Assembly (NCBI GenBank): GCA_937922745.1 | Contig: CALAJO010000025.1 | Coordinates: 26,804-90,803 of the forward strand | From: an uncultured cyanobacterium | Lineage (GTDB): Bacteria; Cyanobacteriota; Vampirovibrionia; Vampirovibrionales; JAGQHJ01 | Reading direction: 5' to 3' | Length of the DNA stretch: 64,000 nt | In this document: in pieces, positions 47,836-57,725 of the stretch | How the letters are laid out: every line of letters begins with the position of its first letter | Position numbering within the stretch: position 1 is the stretch's first letter | Translations under genes and position numbers: made by a program | The notes under the pieces: model-generated | What the model was told of the DNA's origin: nothing | Databases searched by the model: none | What the model saw: only the letters and a program-made list of their open reading frames with translations

Positions 47836-49092
47836 ATGAAGAAAAAACTTGGCGTCATCGGAGCCGGATCCGCAGGGCTGTTGAGCCTCGTGCATTTTTG
47901 CACCTGGTTGGATACGGATTGGGAAGTCTACTCGATTTACGACCCGAAAAAGCCCATCCTGGGTATTGGCGAAAGCACCAACGGCGGCTTTGTGGGCCTG
48001 TTGGAGCGTGGCACTCACTTCTCTATCGGCCACCCACAGGATATGGATGCATTGGACGCGACATTAAAGTTCGGAAGCAAATTCGTCAACTGGCGCGAGG
48101 AGTCCTGGATTAACCCGCTGTTGGACGGTAATTCCGCGATCCACTTTAACAACTACCGCCTCAAGAACTTTGTGTTTGAACGCCTTGCAAAGTTATGGCC
48201 CAACCAGTTCAATGTTTTGGAAGGCGAAGTCACCAATATCGATAACAACCCTTACCGCGTGGTCGTTACCGTCGATGGCAAAGAACACAAGTTTGATTAC
48301 ATCATTGACTGTACGGGTTACCCCAGCAGCTTCGATGGCTATGTTATCAGCGATTGCAGCCCGGTAAACCGCTGCCAGATTCACAGTATTAAGGAATACG
48401 ATTTCGAGCCGTTTACCGATCACATTGCGATGAAGCATGGTTGGATGTTTGGCGTTCCCCTCCGCGATCGCAAGACCTTTGGGTACTTGTATAACGACAA
48501 GATTACACCCAAGGAAGAAGCGCTTGAGGATATGAAGGAACAGCTCGGTGTGGATGAGCTGGATAACAAGGAGTATGTTTTCCAGTGCTATTACACCAAA
48601 AAGCTCATTGAAGGCCGCGTTTGCAAAAACGGCAACAAGGCGCTGTTCTTTGAGCCGTTGGTTGCCAACTCCATCTTCGTCTATATCTACGCGGCCCGTT
48701 GCTTCTGGGATTACATGATGAACAGCATGACCCAGGATGAATCCAATGCGCGCTTTACCAAAGCCGTTCAGGAGATGGAAGACGTGATTAGCTACTATTA
48801 CCAGGGCGGATCCATTTACGAGTCCGCATTCTGGGATTATGCGGCGCCTTATACCCGCAATCGCCTGAAGAAGCGCAAGGAATTCCAGGATATTATGAAC
48901 ACCTACCGCGATTGCAAGAAGCGCGGCGTGCTGAATACGGCCCCAACCTATGCGCTGGCCCCCATAACATGGGAAATTGTGGATAAGCATACCGGCTACG
49001 GCTACATTAGCGATAAGGAAGATGAAGCCAGAAACCTGATTTCCACCATTTCCTACTATAACGAAGTCCAGGATTTATTGATGGTGAAGTAG
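47836..49092 (+). CDS. Tryptophan-halogenase-like FAD-dependent protein
   Basis: KLGVIGAGSAGLLSL, GIGESTNGGFVGLL, FGSKFVNWREESW, DYIIDCTGY, GWMFGVPLRDRKTFGYLY. Confidence 0.85.
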   Translation: MKKKLGVIGAGSAGLLSLVHFCTWLDTDWEVYSIYDPKKPILGIGESTNGGFVGLLERGTHFSIGHPQDMDALDATLKFGSKFVNWREESWINPLLDGNSAIHFNNYRLKNFVFERLAKLWPNQFNVLEGEVTNIDNNPYRVVVTVDGKEHKFDYIIDCTGYPSSFDGYVISDCSPVNRCQIHSIKEYDFEPFTDHIAMKHGWMFGVPLRDRKTFGYLYNDKITPKEEALEDMKEQLGVDELDNKEYVFQCYYTKKLIEGRVCKNGNKALFFEPLVANSIFVYIYAARCFWDYMMNSMTQDESNARFTKAVQEMEDVISYYYQGGSIYESAFWDYAAPYTRNRLKKRKEFQDIMNTYRDCKKRGVLNTAPTYALAPITWEIVDKHTGYGYISDKEDEARNLISTISYYNEVQDLLMVK

Positions 49093-49157
49093 CCACCGGC
49101 TTTCTTACGGGTAGCAGCTTAGACAAAAGTGCCCTCGGCGCTATAGGGAGAATTTTA

Positions 49158-50462
49158 ATGCCCAATTTTCACGTATCCGATTTAACCGCACTCCTGTTTA
49201 GCCTGGGGGCACTTTTACTCCTGGTTCGCATGTTTTCACATATCTCGTCCAGGCTGCATGTGCCTAGCGTCGTCGGCGAGATTGTGCTGGGAATTCTAAT
49301 CGGGCCAACCGTCCTGGGAACATTCAATCCCCAGTTATCCCACTGGTTGTTTCCGCTGGATGGCAATACCGGCACCATCATCCAAGGGCTTATTTCCATC
49401 GCGGTCATTCTGCTGGTTTTTGTCGCCGGGCTGGAAACCAACCTGGCCGAAATGAAGCAGGAAGGCAAGAAGGTCATCTGCACCGGCATCGGCAGCATGA
49501 TTCTCCCCTTCTTTATGGGATTTGCCGCAGTGATGGTTTTCCCAACCATGTTTCATTTTGATGCAACTCAACAGATCCTCTTTGCCAGTTTTATCGGCAT
49601 TGCCATGGCCATCTCGGCCCTGCCCGTCATTATCCGCATACTTATGGATTTGCGGCTGTATCATACCAGAGTAGGGATCATCACCGTGGCTTCCGCAACG
49701 ATGATTGACCTTGTGGGCTGGGTTGCCTTTGCCGCCATCCTGGGATGCCTCCACACCAGCCAAGCCGGAAACACACCCATCTGGATGAGTATGCTGATCA
49801 TTGTCTCTGTTGTCGTGGGCATCCTCACGCTTGGGCAACACTTCTTCAATCATTTTGTGGATAATCTCCAGGCCCGCTGTCCATCCCCGGAGAAGATGCT
49901 GGCCATCGGCATCGGTTGCGGTTTGCTTGGTGCGGCCACGACGGAACTGCTGGGTATCCATGCCACATTGGGCGCCTTTCTCATCGGGGTTGTGCTGGGC
50001 AATGCTCCCGCCTTTCCCCATCAAGTCAAGTCAACGCTTCGAGATTTTGTAACCCATGTGATTTCGCCATTATTTTTCATTGGCATCGGCGTCAAGACCA
50101 ACTTTATCACCAATCTGGATGCGTCCCTGCTGGCGTTTGTCCTGGCGATTTCAATCATCAGCAAGGTTTCCGGCACGTTTATCGGCGGCAGGCTGGGAGG
50201 GTTGAAAACCAAGGAAGCCCTGGCCGTAGGATTCGCGTTAAACGCCCGTGGCGCCATGGAGATTCTGTTGGCCAAGCAGGCCCTGGATGCCGGTTTAATC
50301 GATCCCACGCTGTTTGTTGCCCTGGTGCTGATGGCCGTCCTCACCAGCCTGCTTAGCGCCCCTGCTTTACGGTTTCTTACGGCGTATAAAAGCAAAGCAT
50401 CTCCTCCTACCATGGTGTTACAACCTCACTCCCTGCAACTGGCGGACTGTGCCTCTAATTAG
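49158..50462 (+). CDS. Cation:proton antiporter (Kef/CPA2 type)
   Basis: VPSVVGEIVLGILIGPTVLG, multiple TMs, ALAVGFALNARGAMEIL. Confidence 0.92.
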   Translation: MPNFHVSDLTALLFSLGALLLLVRMFSHISSRLHVPSVVGEIVLGILIGPTVLGTFNPQLSHWLFPLDGNTGTIIQGLISIAVILLVFVAGLETNLAEMKQEGKKVICTGIGSMILPFFMGFAAVMVFPTMFHFDATQQILFASFIGIAMAISALPVIIRILMDLRLYHTRVGIITVASATMIDLVGWVAFAAILGCLHTSQAGNTPIWMSMLIIVSVVVGILTLGQHFFNHFVDNLQARCPSPEKMLAIGIGCGLLGAATTELLGIHATLGAFLIGVVLGNAPAFPHQVKSTLRDFVTHVISPLFFIGIGVKTNFITNLDASLLAFVLAISIISKVSGTFIGGRLGGLKTKEALAVGFALNARGAMEILLAKQALDAGLIDPTLFVALVLMAVLTSLLSAPALRFLTAYKSKASPPTMVLQPHSLQLADCASN

Positions 50463-50809
50463 TTTCATTCATCTTGCCGCTATCTATTTTTGGCTTAAGT
50501 GAATGTCGACACGACTGAATGACCGAAAGGTTTTTAAAACCATCTGTCTGCCGAGGCCCAGGTTTCCAGCAATATTAATGACTCTCTTGCACTATGGTCT
50601 TTCGGTAGAAATCGTTGAAATACCGAGGCTTTTGCCATGGTTCGACAGGATATTCGTAGTATTTATCTATTAGCGGGCATAATTGCTCGAAAGGCTTGTG
50701 AGTATTGAGATTGCTCCTTAAAAATGCACAAGCCCTGTTTTACTGGATTTGTTACGCTAATGCGAGAATCACAATTAAAATCGATACGTGCGGGAGATGG
50801 AACGAATAG

Positions 50810-52471
50810 ATGAGTTTGTTAGCTTTAGCAGCAGCACTAACCCCCATATTAAGCGTTTTTGTTTTACTGGTCATCATGAGAATCCCCGCGATGCGGGCGA
50901 TGCCCATCGGGCTTTCGCTCACCGCAATTATGGCTGCCGCGGTCTGGAAGGTGCCCGTTATACGGATTGGCGCATCGGTCATCGAAGGGCTTTTTGCCGC
51001 AGTTTCTATCCTGTGGATTGTATTTGGGGCCATCCTGCTGTTGAAGACCCTGGTAAAAAGCGGCGCCATGACAACGATTCGACAGGCATTCGTCCAGATC
51101 TCACCGGATCGGCGTGTGCAGGTCATTATTGTCGCTTGGCTATTTGGGGCGTTTATAGAAGGCGTTGCAGGATTTGGCACGCCTGCGGCCCTGGGCGCGC
51201 CTCTGCTGGTTGCATTCGGCTTCCCTGCCTTGCCTGCGGTGGTGTTAACCCTGGCCGGCAACAGTTCGCCGGTTTCATTCGGCGCAGTAGGCACCCCTAT
51301 TATGATTGGCATGTATCAGGGGCTTCAAGTGGGGGGAAGGCCTGCTCCCCAGGTTGAGGGCGCCATCGGTGATGCGTCTCTTCAAGCGCTTGTGCAGCAG
51401 GCCACCATGCACACGGTTATCATGGATCTTTGCATCGGGACGTTTGTCCCGCTGATTCTGTGTGTGATGATGACTCGCTTTTTCGGGAAAAACAAGCGCT
51501 TGGGGGAAGGGCTTGCCATCTGGAAATTCGCCATTTTTGCGGGGCTGGCTTACGAAGTTCCTGCACTGTGCGCTTCCTTCTTCCTTGGCCCGGAATTTCC
51601 AGCGGTGATGGGCGGGCTTGTTGGCCTTGCCCTGGTTGTCCTGGCGGCCCGATGCGGTTTTCTGTTGCCCAAAACCCCATGGGACGATTTTGCCGAACAT
51701 CCGGCAGTCGGCGCGACCAAAACGGATGAAGAGTCTTTACAGGATCGGCTCCCTTCCCTCCGGCAAGCCTGGACGCCGTACCTGCTGGTTGCCGTTTTTT
51801 TGGCCGTGAGCCGTGCGGATTTTCTGCCCGTTAAACCTTGGCTCAGGGGCTTCAGGATTTCCCTGCAGGACGTGCTGGGAACCAATATTTCTGCCAGTAT
51901 CGAACCGCTCTACTTGCCGGGCACGGTATTTATATTGGTTGTTGCAATCACTGCCTTGCTATACAGGTTGAGATTTCAGGTTCTGGTTTCAAGCTTTCGG
52001 GAAACCCTTTTGATACTCGTCCCCAGTATCGTTTCGCTCTGTGCAGCAGTTCCGATGGTACGGATTTTCTCGAACTCGGATGTGAATGCCGCCGGATATG
52101 ACAGCATGCCGATAGCGCTCGCCACCATGGCCTCAGAAGGGATAGGAGCACTGTGGCCTCTGGCAGCGCCTTTTATCGGTGCGCTCGGCTCTTTTATTTC
52201 CGGGTCGGCTACGTTTTCCAATATGATGTTCAGTCTTTTCCAGTTTTCTACCGCAATCCGCACAGACATTCCCCCTGCCATCATCCTTGCCGGCCAGTTG
52301 TTGGGGGCCAATGCCGGTAACATGATTTGCGTACTCAACGTGGTTGCAGCCGCCAGCATTGTTGGGCTTTCCGGCCAGGAAGGCGTTATTATCCGCTACA
52401 CATTGATTCCCATGCTTTATTTTGTGGCGTTCTCTGGCCTGTTGGCCTTCGGCTGGAGCCTTCTCTCCTGA
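50810..52471 (+). CDS. L-lactate permease
   Basis: [36 protein letters not shown]...[15 protein letters not shown]. Confidence 0.94.
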   Translation: MSLLALAAALTPILSVFVLLVIMRIPAMRAMPIGLSLTAIMAAAVWKVPVIRIGASVIEGLFAAVSILWIVFGAILLLKTLVKSGAMTTIRQAFVQISPDRRVQVIIVAWLFGAFIEGVAGFGTPAALGAPLLVAFGFPALPAVVLTLAGNSSPVSFGAVGTPIMIGMYQGLQVGGRPAPQVEGAIGDASLQALVQQATMHTVIMDLCIGTFVPLILCVMMTRFFGKNKRLGEGLAIWKFAIFAGLAYEVPALCASFFLGPEFPAVMGGLVGLALVVLAARCGFLLPKTPWDDFAEHPAVGATKTDEESLQDRLPSLRQAWTPYLLVAVFLAVSRADFLPVKPWLRGFRISLQDVLGTNISASIEPLYLPGTVFILVVAITALLYRLRFQVLVSSFRETLLILVPSIVSLCAAVPMVRIFSNSDVNAAGYDSMPIALATMASEGIGALWPLAAPFIGALGSFISGSATFSNMMFSLFQFSTAIRTDIPPAIILAGQLLGANAGNMICVLNVVAAASIVGLSGQEGVIIRYTLIPMLYFVAFSGLLAFGWSLLS

Positions 52472-52512
52472 AATCGGTGCATCAAGCGTCTTTTTTTTCT
52501 ATAATCACTGTC

Positions 52513-53007
52513 ATGCAAATCCGTTTCGGTAAAATTTATACGTCTCAGACCCACTTTTTGAGCAAATCGAAAAACGGGCGTTCCATGGAGGCGCAAGGGG
52601 ATGTTTTCCAAGGGCATATCCCACAACCTCGGACGCTATACTCGCTTACGGCCTCGCCAAAAACAGGCATTTTACGAATAGGGTTTGATAACCAGTGGCG
52701 TAATAACCAGCGTGTAAAGGCCGTTGTGGAGATCCCCTTAAGGCGCCGGGAGGGTTGGCAAACCCTTTTTCACGCTTTAAAAGGGATGGGGGATATCAAC
52801 AGCGTCAACATTCAAAGCGTATCGAACGTGAGAACCCGCCCTGTGAAAGAAACGTTGGATACCACACCGCTCGTCCCCCGCCTGGTTGAAGAAGCGCGTT
52901 ATCTTCGGGATATTTTTGAAAATCCTGAAGTTCGTTCCGTTGTGGATTTGGAGTCTTATGATTGCCCGCAGGATCCGCCAATCCCGGAATGGGATCTGGA
53001 TGGGTGA
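52513..53007 (+). CDS. Hypothetical protein
   Basis: ORF from ATG at 52513 (MQIRFGKIYTSQTHFLSKSKNG...), no recognised domain. Confidence 0.5.
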   Translation: MQIRFGKIYTSQTHFLSKSKNGRSMEAQGDVFQGHIPQPRTLYSLTASPKTGILRIGFDNQWRNNQRVKAVVEIPLRRREGWQTLFHALKGMGDINSVNIQSVSNVRTRPVKETLDTTPLVPRLVEEARYLRDIFENPEVRSVVDLESYDCPQDPPIPEWDLDG

Positions 53008-53050
53008 TGAAGAAAAGCCCACTTATGCATTAAGTGGGCGGCAATGTTTA

Positions 53051-53170
53051 CAACTCTTCTTTTATATAAAGAGTTTGCCTCTCTTCCACTCATGACCCTG
53101 GTATCTGGACAAAAAAAAGGTCTCAGGTTGTTGCCGAGACCAAATCCTAAGAGTGGAAGTAGAAGAGTTG
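53051..53170. other. Nested inverted-repeat element (candidate structured RNA)
   Basis: CAACTCTTCT(53051-53060)/AGAAGAGTTG(53161-53170), CTTCCACTC(53083-53091)/GAGTGGAAG(53151-53159), GGTCTC(53119)/GAGACC(53136). Confidence 0.6.
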
Positions 53171-53237
53171 AATCACAGTATTATGATGCTTCTGTTTTAT
53201 GGAGAAGTTCACTGCCCGGTTAGGCTATTTCACAATA

Positions 53238-53624
53238 TCAACCTAAATACTTGAGAATATTCCCAATGTAGTCAGTTAAGTAAGCCTGCGAAACCAGAGG
53301 GGCAGTCGTTAAGTCATATCCCAGTTTTCTGAAAAGTTCGTTCCCTTTGGGAATCAAATTACAGCGAACTATATTCATGGCCTGGACTCGAGCCTTTGGG
53401 TCTCTAATCAGCTTTAAGGCAAGCTCTACAGCACCTTTACCATAAATTGCCACTGCGGCTCCCGTCATGGCTTCTTTGGGATGGGTCCCCAGAACCGATA
53501 TTGTGTGGGGTGTAATTCCCATTTGCGGCAAACGGGATGCTGCCTGGGCACCCATATATTCCGCTGCCCTTACACTTCTTCTGCGCAACCGATTTGATGG
53601 CTTGGGTACGTAATGACATATCAA
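53238..53624 (-). CDS. Hypothetical protein
   Basis: 128-aa ORF, no recognised domain. Confidence 0.45.
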   Translation of the reverse strand: MICHYVPKPSNRLRRRSVRAAEYMGAQAASRLPQMGITPHTISVLGTHPKEAMTGAAVAIYGKGAVELALKLIRDPKARVQAMNIVRCNLIPKGNELFRKLGYDLTTAPLVSQAYLTDYIGNILKYLG

Positions 53625-53810
53625 TCTTTCCTCCTCATTTGTATATTCTTATAAAACACGGAAAGTCACTTTTTTGACAGGTTAAGCAGTGATATCCATG
53701 AGTTATCACCTGTTTTACAGATTGTGGGCAGCTTCCACTCTTCAGTGGATGAGATTGGCAAGCGAGGGCTTCTATACTGAGAAAGATCCACAACAACCAC
53801 CTCGTTTGTC

Positions 53811-53848
53811 AATCACACTGCTTGTTTCAGTGTGATTTTCTTTTTTTT
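53811..53848 (+). terminator. Rho-independent terminator with no + strand ORF immediately upstream
   Basis: AATCACACTG-cttgttt-CAGTGTGATT then TTCTTTTTTTT. Confidence 0.85.
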
Positions 53849-53931
53849 GGCGGTGTGGGAATGGGCGCTTATCACCACTTGGATAGACTATAATAGGGTT
53901 TGTCATTATCTTTACAAAGGATGCGCTGGAG

Positions 53932-54483
53932 ATGCCGGGGTTACTTGATTCGCAGAATGCCGTTTTAATGATAATCGATATCCAGGAGAAGTTTCGCCCT
54001 ATCCTGTTTAATGCCGAGCAGGTGGTTGAGAAAACGCGGCAGTTGATAAACGCGTGCAATCTGCTGGGTGTGCCGGTACTGGTGAGCGAGCATTACCCCA
54101 AAGGGCTGGGCGCAACCGTCCCGGAGCTGACGGGATTATTGGGGCCGGAGGCGCTTGTATTGGAAAAAATCTCTTTTGGGTGTATGGATGATGCCGGCAT
54201 TGATACGGATATGGCAAGCTTGAAACGAAAGCAAGTGATGGTTTGCGGGCTTGAGGCGCATGTGTGTGTAAACCAAACGGTGGTTCGGTTGCTGGAGAAG
54301 GGCTACGAAGTGCATTTGATTGAAGACGCCATTGGTGCCCGCAGCGAAACCAACTACCAGATTGCCTTGAGAAAACTGGCGCAGTTTGGGGCCGTGCCTT
54401 CCTGCGTTGAGATGGCGTTGTTTGAGCTGATGCGGACGGCGAAACATCCGCAGTTCAAAGCAGTACAGCAATTAATTAAGTGA
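53932..54483 (+). CDS. Isochorismatase-family hydrolase
   Basis: AVLMIIDIQEKFRP, VLVSEHYPKGLGAT, KQVMVCGLEAHVCVNQTV. Confidence 0.92.
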   Translation: MPGLLDSQNAVLMIIDIQEKFRPILFNAEQVVEKTRQLINACNLLGVPVLVSEHYPKGLGATVPELTGLLGPEALVLEKISFGCMDDAGIDTDMASLKRKQVMVCGLEAHVCVNQTVVRLLEKGYEVHLIEDAIGARSETNYQIALRKLAQFGAVPSCVEMALFELMRTAKHPQFKAVQQLIK

Positions 54484-54487
54484 TAAC

Positions 54488-54525
54488 CAGAAAAGACCAC
54501 CGGCGTTTGCCAATGGTCTTTTCTG
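54488..54525 (+). terminator. Rho-independent terminator downstream of isochorismatase gene
   Basis: CAGAAAAGACCA...TGGTCTTTTCTG 12-bp stem then ATTTTG. Confidence 0.8.
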
Positions 54526-55000
54526 ATTTTGATTAGTATAGTATCCAAGTTATCTGGTGAAAAAACGACTTTAAAAAATCACTCCTTTCGCTCCCAAACA
54601 TGGGAAGCTCCCGATAAAGCGAATAACTCTATCCTCTACGGGAAGCAATGGTTTAATCTCATACAAAAGCCAAAAAACTTTTAAAACAAATTTCCGGCTT
54701 ATCATTCAGTTCAGAAACAACAGTAACCTATCAGACACACAAATACAGGCTCTATCTATCCGGTGGCAAGGAATCTCCAAGTGCCTCAACCAATTCCATC
54801 GACCACTGTTTTATCATATCCGTCCTTCGTGTGGTTGTCACGGTACAACAATTGTCGTTTTTACCATTTTTAACACTTGATCCGAAACATTCGTCCCTTG
54901 CATCATTCCATAGCGATGGCCGGGTTGATGCGTTCTAAAAAGAGAGTTTCGGGTATAATAATTTTTGTATGACGGGTGGACTGTTGAGGAGACTTATATT

Positions 55001-55336
55001 GTGGCCGACCCCAGGGCATTGATTCTGGTTCAGGAGGATCGGGCAGCCGAGTTCAACAAGCTCATAGAGAGCAATCGGGGAGAAGCCGACTTGTCCGGCG
55101 GGCACTTCAGAGGGTATGATTTACGCAAATTCAACCTGCAACGGTCAAACCTCACGAATTGTTATTTTCGCAACGCCGACCTGCGAGGGTTGGACTTGAG
55201 CCTGTCACAACTGGATGGCGCCAGCCTGAAAGATGCCAAAGTGAGCGGTGTGCTGTTCCCGGCCAACATTGCCGCGGAGGAAATCCGGTTAAGCCTGGAG
55301 TACGGAACCCGGCTCAGGGCCGCCAAGATAGAGTAG
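55001..55336 (+). CDS. Pentapeptide-repeat protein
   Basis: ADLSGGHFRGYDLRKFNLQRSNLTNCYFRNADLRGLDLSLSQLDGASLKDAKV; GTG 55001 with GAGGAG upstream. Confidence 0.75.
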   Translation: MADPRALILVQEDRAAEFNKLIESNRGEADLSGGHFRGYDLRKFNLQRSNLTNCYFRNADLRGLDLSLSQLDGASLKDAKVSGVLFPANIAAEEIRLSLEYGTRLRAAKIE

Positions 55337-55356
55337 AGAGAAAGAAGGACGATACG

Positions 55357-56769
55357 ATGCGATCGCTGGCAACGTTTACCTGGAATGAGCTGCTTCAAGT
55401 GACGAACGGAGAGGCCGTTTCACACCATCGTCCGTTTGATCGCGCAAGCCTGGACACCGACACCCGTACACTAGGCGCAGGGGCTTTTTTCCTGCCCTTA
55501 AAAGGGGAAAACTTCAACGGCAACGAATTTATTGATAAGGCCTACGAAATGGGCGCAGAAGGTGCTTTTATCGAAAAGGCCTTTTTGGAAACCCATCCGG
55601 ATCTGAAACGCTTCCCCAACCTGATTGCCGTGCCGGATCCACTAATCGCTTACCTGGAACTGGCCCGCTTCCATCGTGAGCGTTCCGATGCGCGCGTGGT
55701 GGCCATTACCGGCAGCTCCGGCAAAACCACCACCAAGGAAATGTTGTATGCCTTGCTTTATGCCGCCCTAGGAGAAGGTGTCCAGAAGTCCGAGAAGAAC
55801 TTCAACAACGAAATCGGCGTGTCCCAAACGCTGCTGAACCTGAAGCCCGAAACCCAGGTGTTGATTGTGGAAATGGGAATGCGCGGCCTCAACCAGATCA
55901 ATATCTTGTCCCGGCACGCCAAGCCGAACATCGCTATGGTTACGAACGTGGGGCCGGCCCATATCGGCCTTCTGGGCTCGCTGGAAAATATTGCCAAGGC
56001 CAAGTGCGAAATCTTCACCGGCCTGGATCGGGAAACCGGCCTGGGCATCGTTAACGGCGACGATCCCATCCTGGTGGAAGAGGCCAATCGGAGCTGGGAG
56101 GGTCGTATCGAGGCATTTTCCCTGCACGAGGTGGATGAAGTGCATACCAAAGGGGAAGAAGGGATTATTACCTTTAATTACGAGGATGTAACCTTTACGC
56201 TGGGCCTGCCCGGCTGCCACAACGTGATGAATGCCCTGGCGGCCATAAAAGTATGCGAACATCTGGGTGTCCCGTTAAAGCGCATTGCCAACGCCCTGGC
56301 CAACTTCGAACCCGGCGGCGGCCGCTGGAACAAATCCATGGTGGAAGGCAGCACGAATCTCTGGGTTATCAACGATGCGTATAACGCCAACCCGGCCAGC
56401 ATGAAGGTTGCCTTGGGCGCCTTTATGGATCTGCGATCCGAAGGGCTGCTGAAAGTGGCGATCGTCGGTGGTATGGCGGAGCTGGGCAAATTCAGCGAGC
56501 AGTATCACCGGGAGGTTGGGGAGTGGATTAACAGCCGCGCCGGCCTGGACGGTCTGATTGTTGTGGGCGAGGAAGCACGCCCTCTGGCGGATGCCATCCT
56601 GCCGAATACCATCCCGACGTTTGCCGTCGAGAAAAATTCCGATGCCATTCCGCTGATTCAGCAGCACTGGCCGAAAAACGCCATTTTCCTGCTCAAGGCA
56701 TCCCGCGCGTATCACCTGGAAGAAATCCCCGAGCAATTAAAGGCCGCCACGCATGCTGTATCCTCCTAA
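55357..56769 (+). CDS. murF: UDP-N-acetylmuramoyl-tripeptide--D-alanyl-D-alanine ligase
   Basis: VVAITGSSGKTTTKEML, NNEIGVSQTLLNL, NDAYNANPASM. Confidence 0.95.
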   Translation: MRSLATFTWNELLQVTNGEAVSHHRPFDRASLDTDTRTLGAGAFFLPLKGENFNGNEFIDKAYEMGAEGAFIEKAFLETHPDLKRFPNLIAVPDPLIAYLELARFHRERSDARVVAITGSSGKTTTKEMLYALLYAALGEGVQKSEKNFNNEIGVSQTLLNLKPETQVLIVEMGMRGLNQINILSRHAKPNIAMVTNVGPAHIGLLGSLENIAKAKCEIFTGLDRETGLGIVNGDDPILVEEANRSWEGRIEAFSLHEVDEVHTKGEEGIITFNYEDVTFTLGLPGCHNVMNALAAIKVCEHLGVPLKRIANALANFEPGGGRWNKSMVEGSTNLWVINDAYNANPASMKVALGAFMDLRSEGLLKVAIVGGMAELGKFSEQYHREVGEWINSRAGLDGLIVVGEEARPLADAILPNTIPTFAVEKNSDAIPLIQQHWPKNAIFLLKASRAYHLEEIPEQLKAATHAVSS

Positions 56770-57724
56770 CCCGTTTCCCGTCTTTATCCCTGCCTTGATG
56801 TGGCTCCTCGTCGGGCCATTCTATATTCGTTATCTGTCGGCTAAAACGTTCGGCCAGTACATCCGGGAAGATGGCCCCCAAAGCCATCATAAAAAAGCCG
56901 GGACGCCCACAGCGGGCGGCGTGCTGATCCTTATCACGGTGCTGGTTGCCATGCTGGGCTTTATGGCCTTTGTCCCGCAACTGGCAACACCCAACATCCT
57001 TTGGTTGTTGCTGGTCCTCATCGTATTTGGCCTCCTCGGCTTTTCCGACGATTACCTTAAAATCACCAAGCAGAAGAACAAGGGGCTTTCCGGCTGGAGC
57101 AAGCTGGCCATCCAGGTTGCAACCAGTGGGGCATTGGGCGCATGGGTTTTTATGCAGGGCCAGACCTCGGTGTCTCTGTTTGGGATGGGTTCGTTTGATC
57201 TGGGATGGCTGTATCCGCTGTTTGTTATCCTCGTGATGACGGGCGCATCCAACGCTTACAACCTTACCGACGGGCTGGATGGCCTGGCGGGTGGCACAGG
57301 CACGCTTACGTTTGTGGGTTTTGCCTTTATGTTTGCCGGCACCCACCCGGATTTGATGCTGTTTTCCTTGTTGCTGGCCGGGGGGTGCCTGGGTTTCCTG
57401 GCGTTTAACCGTCATCCTGCCAAAATTTTTATGGGCGATACGGGCAGCCTGGCCTTGGGAGGCGTAATGGGGGCGCTGGCGGTGCTGGGTAAAATCGAGA
57501 TGTTTTTGTTGCTGCTTGGCGGGATTTACGTTATCGAAACGCTTTCCGTGATGTTGCAAGTCAGCTATTTCAAGGCCACCAAGGGGAAGCGCCTGTTCAA
57601 GATGAGCCCGCTCCACCACCACTTCGAACTCTCCGGCTGGAAAGAGCCAACGGTTGTTTTGACTTTTACCATGGCTCAAGCTTTACTAAGTGTAATTGCC
57701 GTGTTGCTGTACAATAGGGGCTAA
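56753..57724 (+). CDS. mraY: Phospho-N-acetylmuramoyl-pentapeptide-transferase
   Basis: SHHKKAGTPTAGGVL, NAYNLTDGLDGLAGG, MGDTGSLALGG, MSPLHHHFELSGW. Confidence 0.97.
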   Translation: MLYPPNPFPVFIPALMWLLVGPFYIRYLSAKTFGQYIREDGPQSHHKKAGTPTAGGVLILITVLVAMLGFMAFVPQLATPNILWLLLVLIVFGLLGFSDDYLKITKQKNKGLSGWSKLAIQVATSGALGAWVFMQGQTSVSLFGMGSFDLGWLYPLFVILVMTGASNAYNLTDGLDGLAGGTGTLTFVGFAFMFAGTHPDLMLFSLLLAGGCLGFLAFNRHPAKIFMGDTGSLALGGVMGALAVLGKIEMFLLLLGGIYVIETLSVMLQVSYFKATKGKRLFKMSPLHHHFELSGWKEPTVVLTFTMAQALLSVIAVLLYNRG

Positions 57725-57725
57725 G

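Noticed and set aside
48193-48990. 265-aa ORF antisense to the halogenase-like gene
   Set aside because: Overlaps a supported flavoprotein gene; no start-site or domain support.
49335-50024. 229-aa ORF antisense to the antiporter
   Set aside because: His/Gly/Asp-rich shadow of a hydrophobic TM protein.
54530-54960. AT-rich intergenic gap as a possible mobile element scar
   Set aside because: No terminal inverted repeats, target duplications or transposase remnants seen.
56693-57679. 328-aa ORF antisense to mraY
   Set aside because: mraY motifs on + strand are unambiguous; the antisense product is Gln/His/Lys-rich with no domain.
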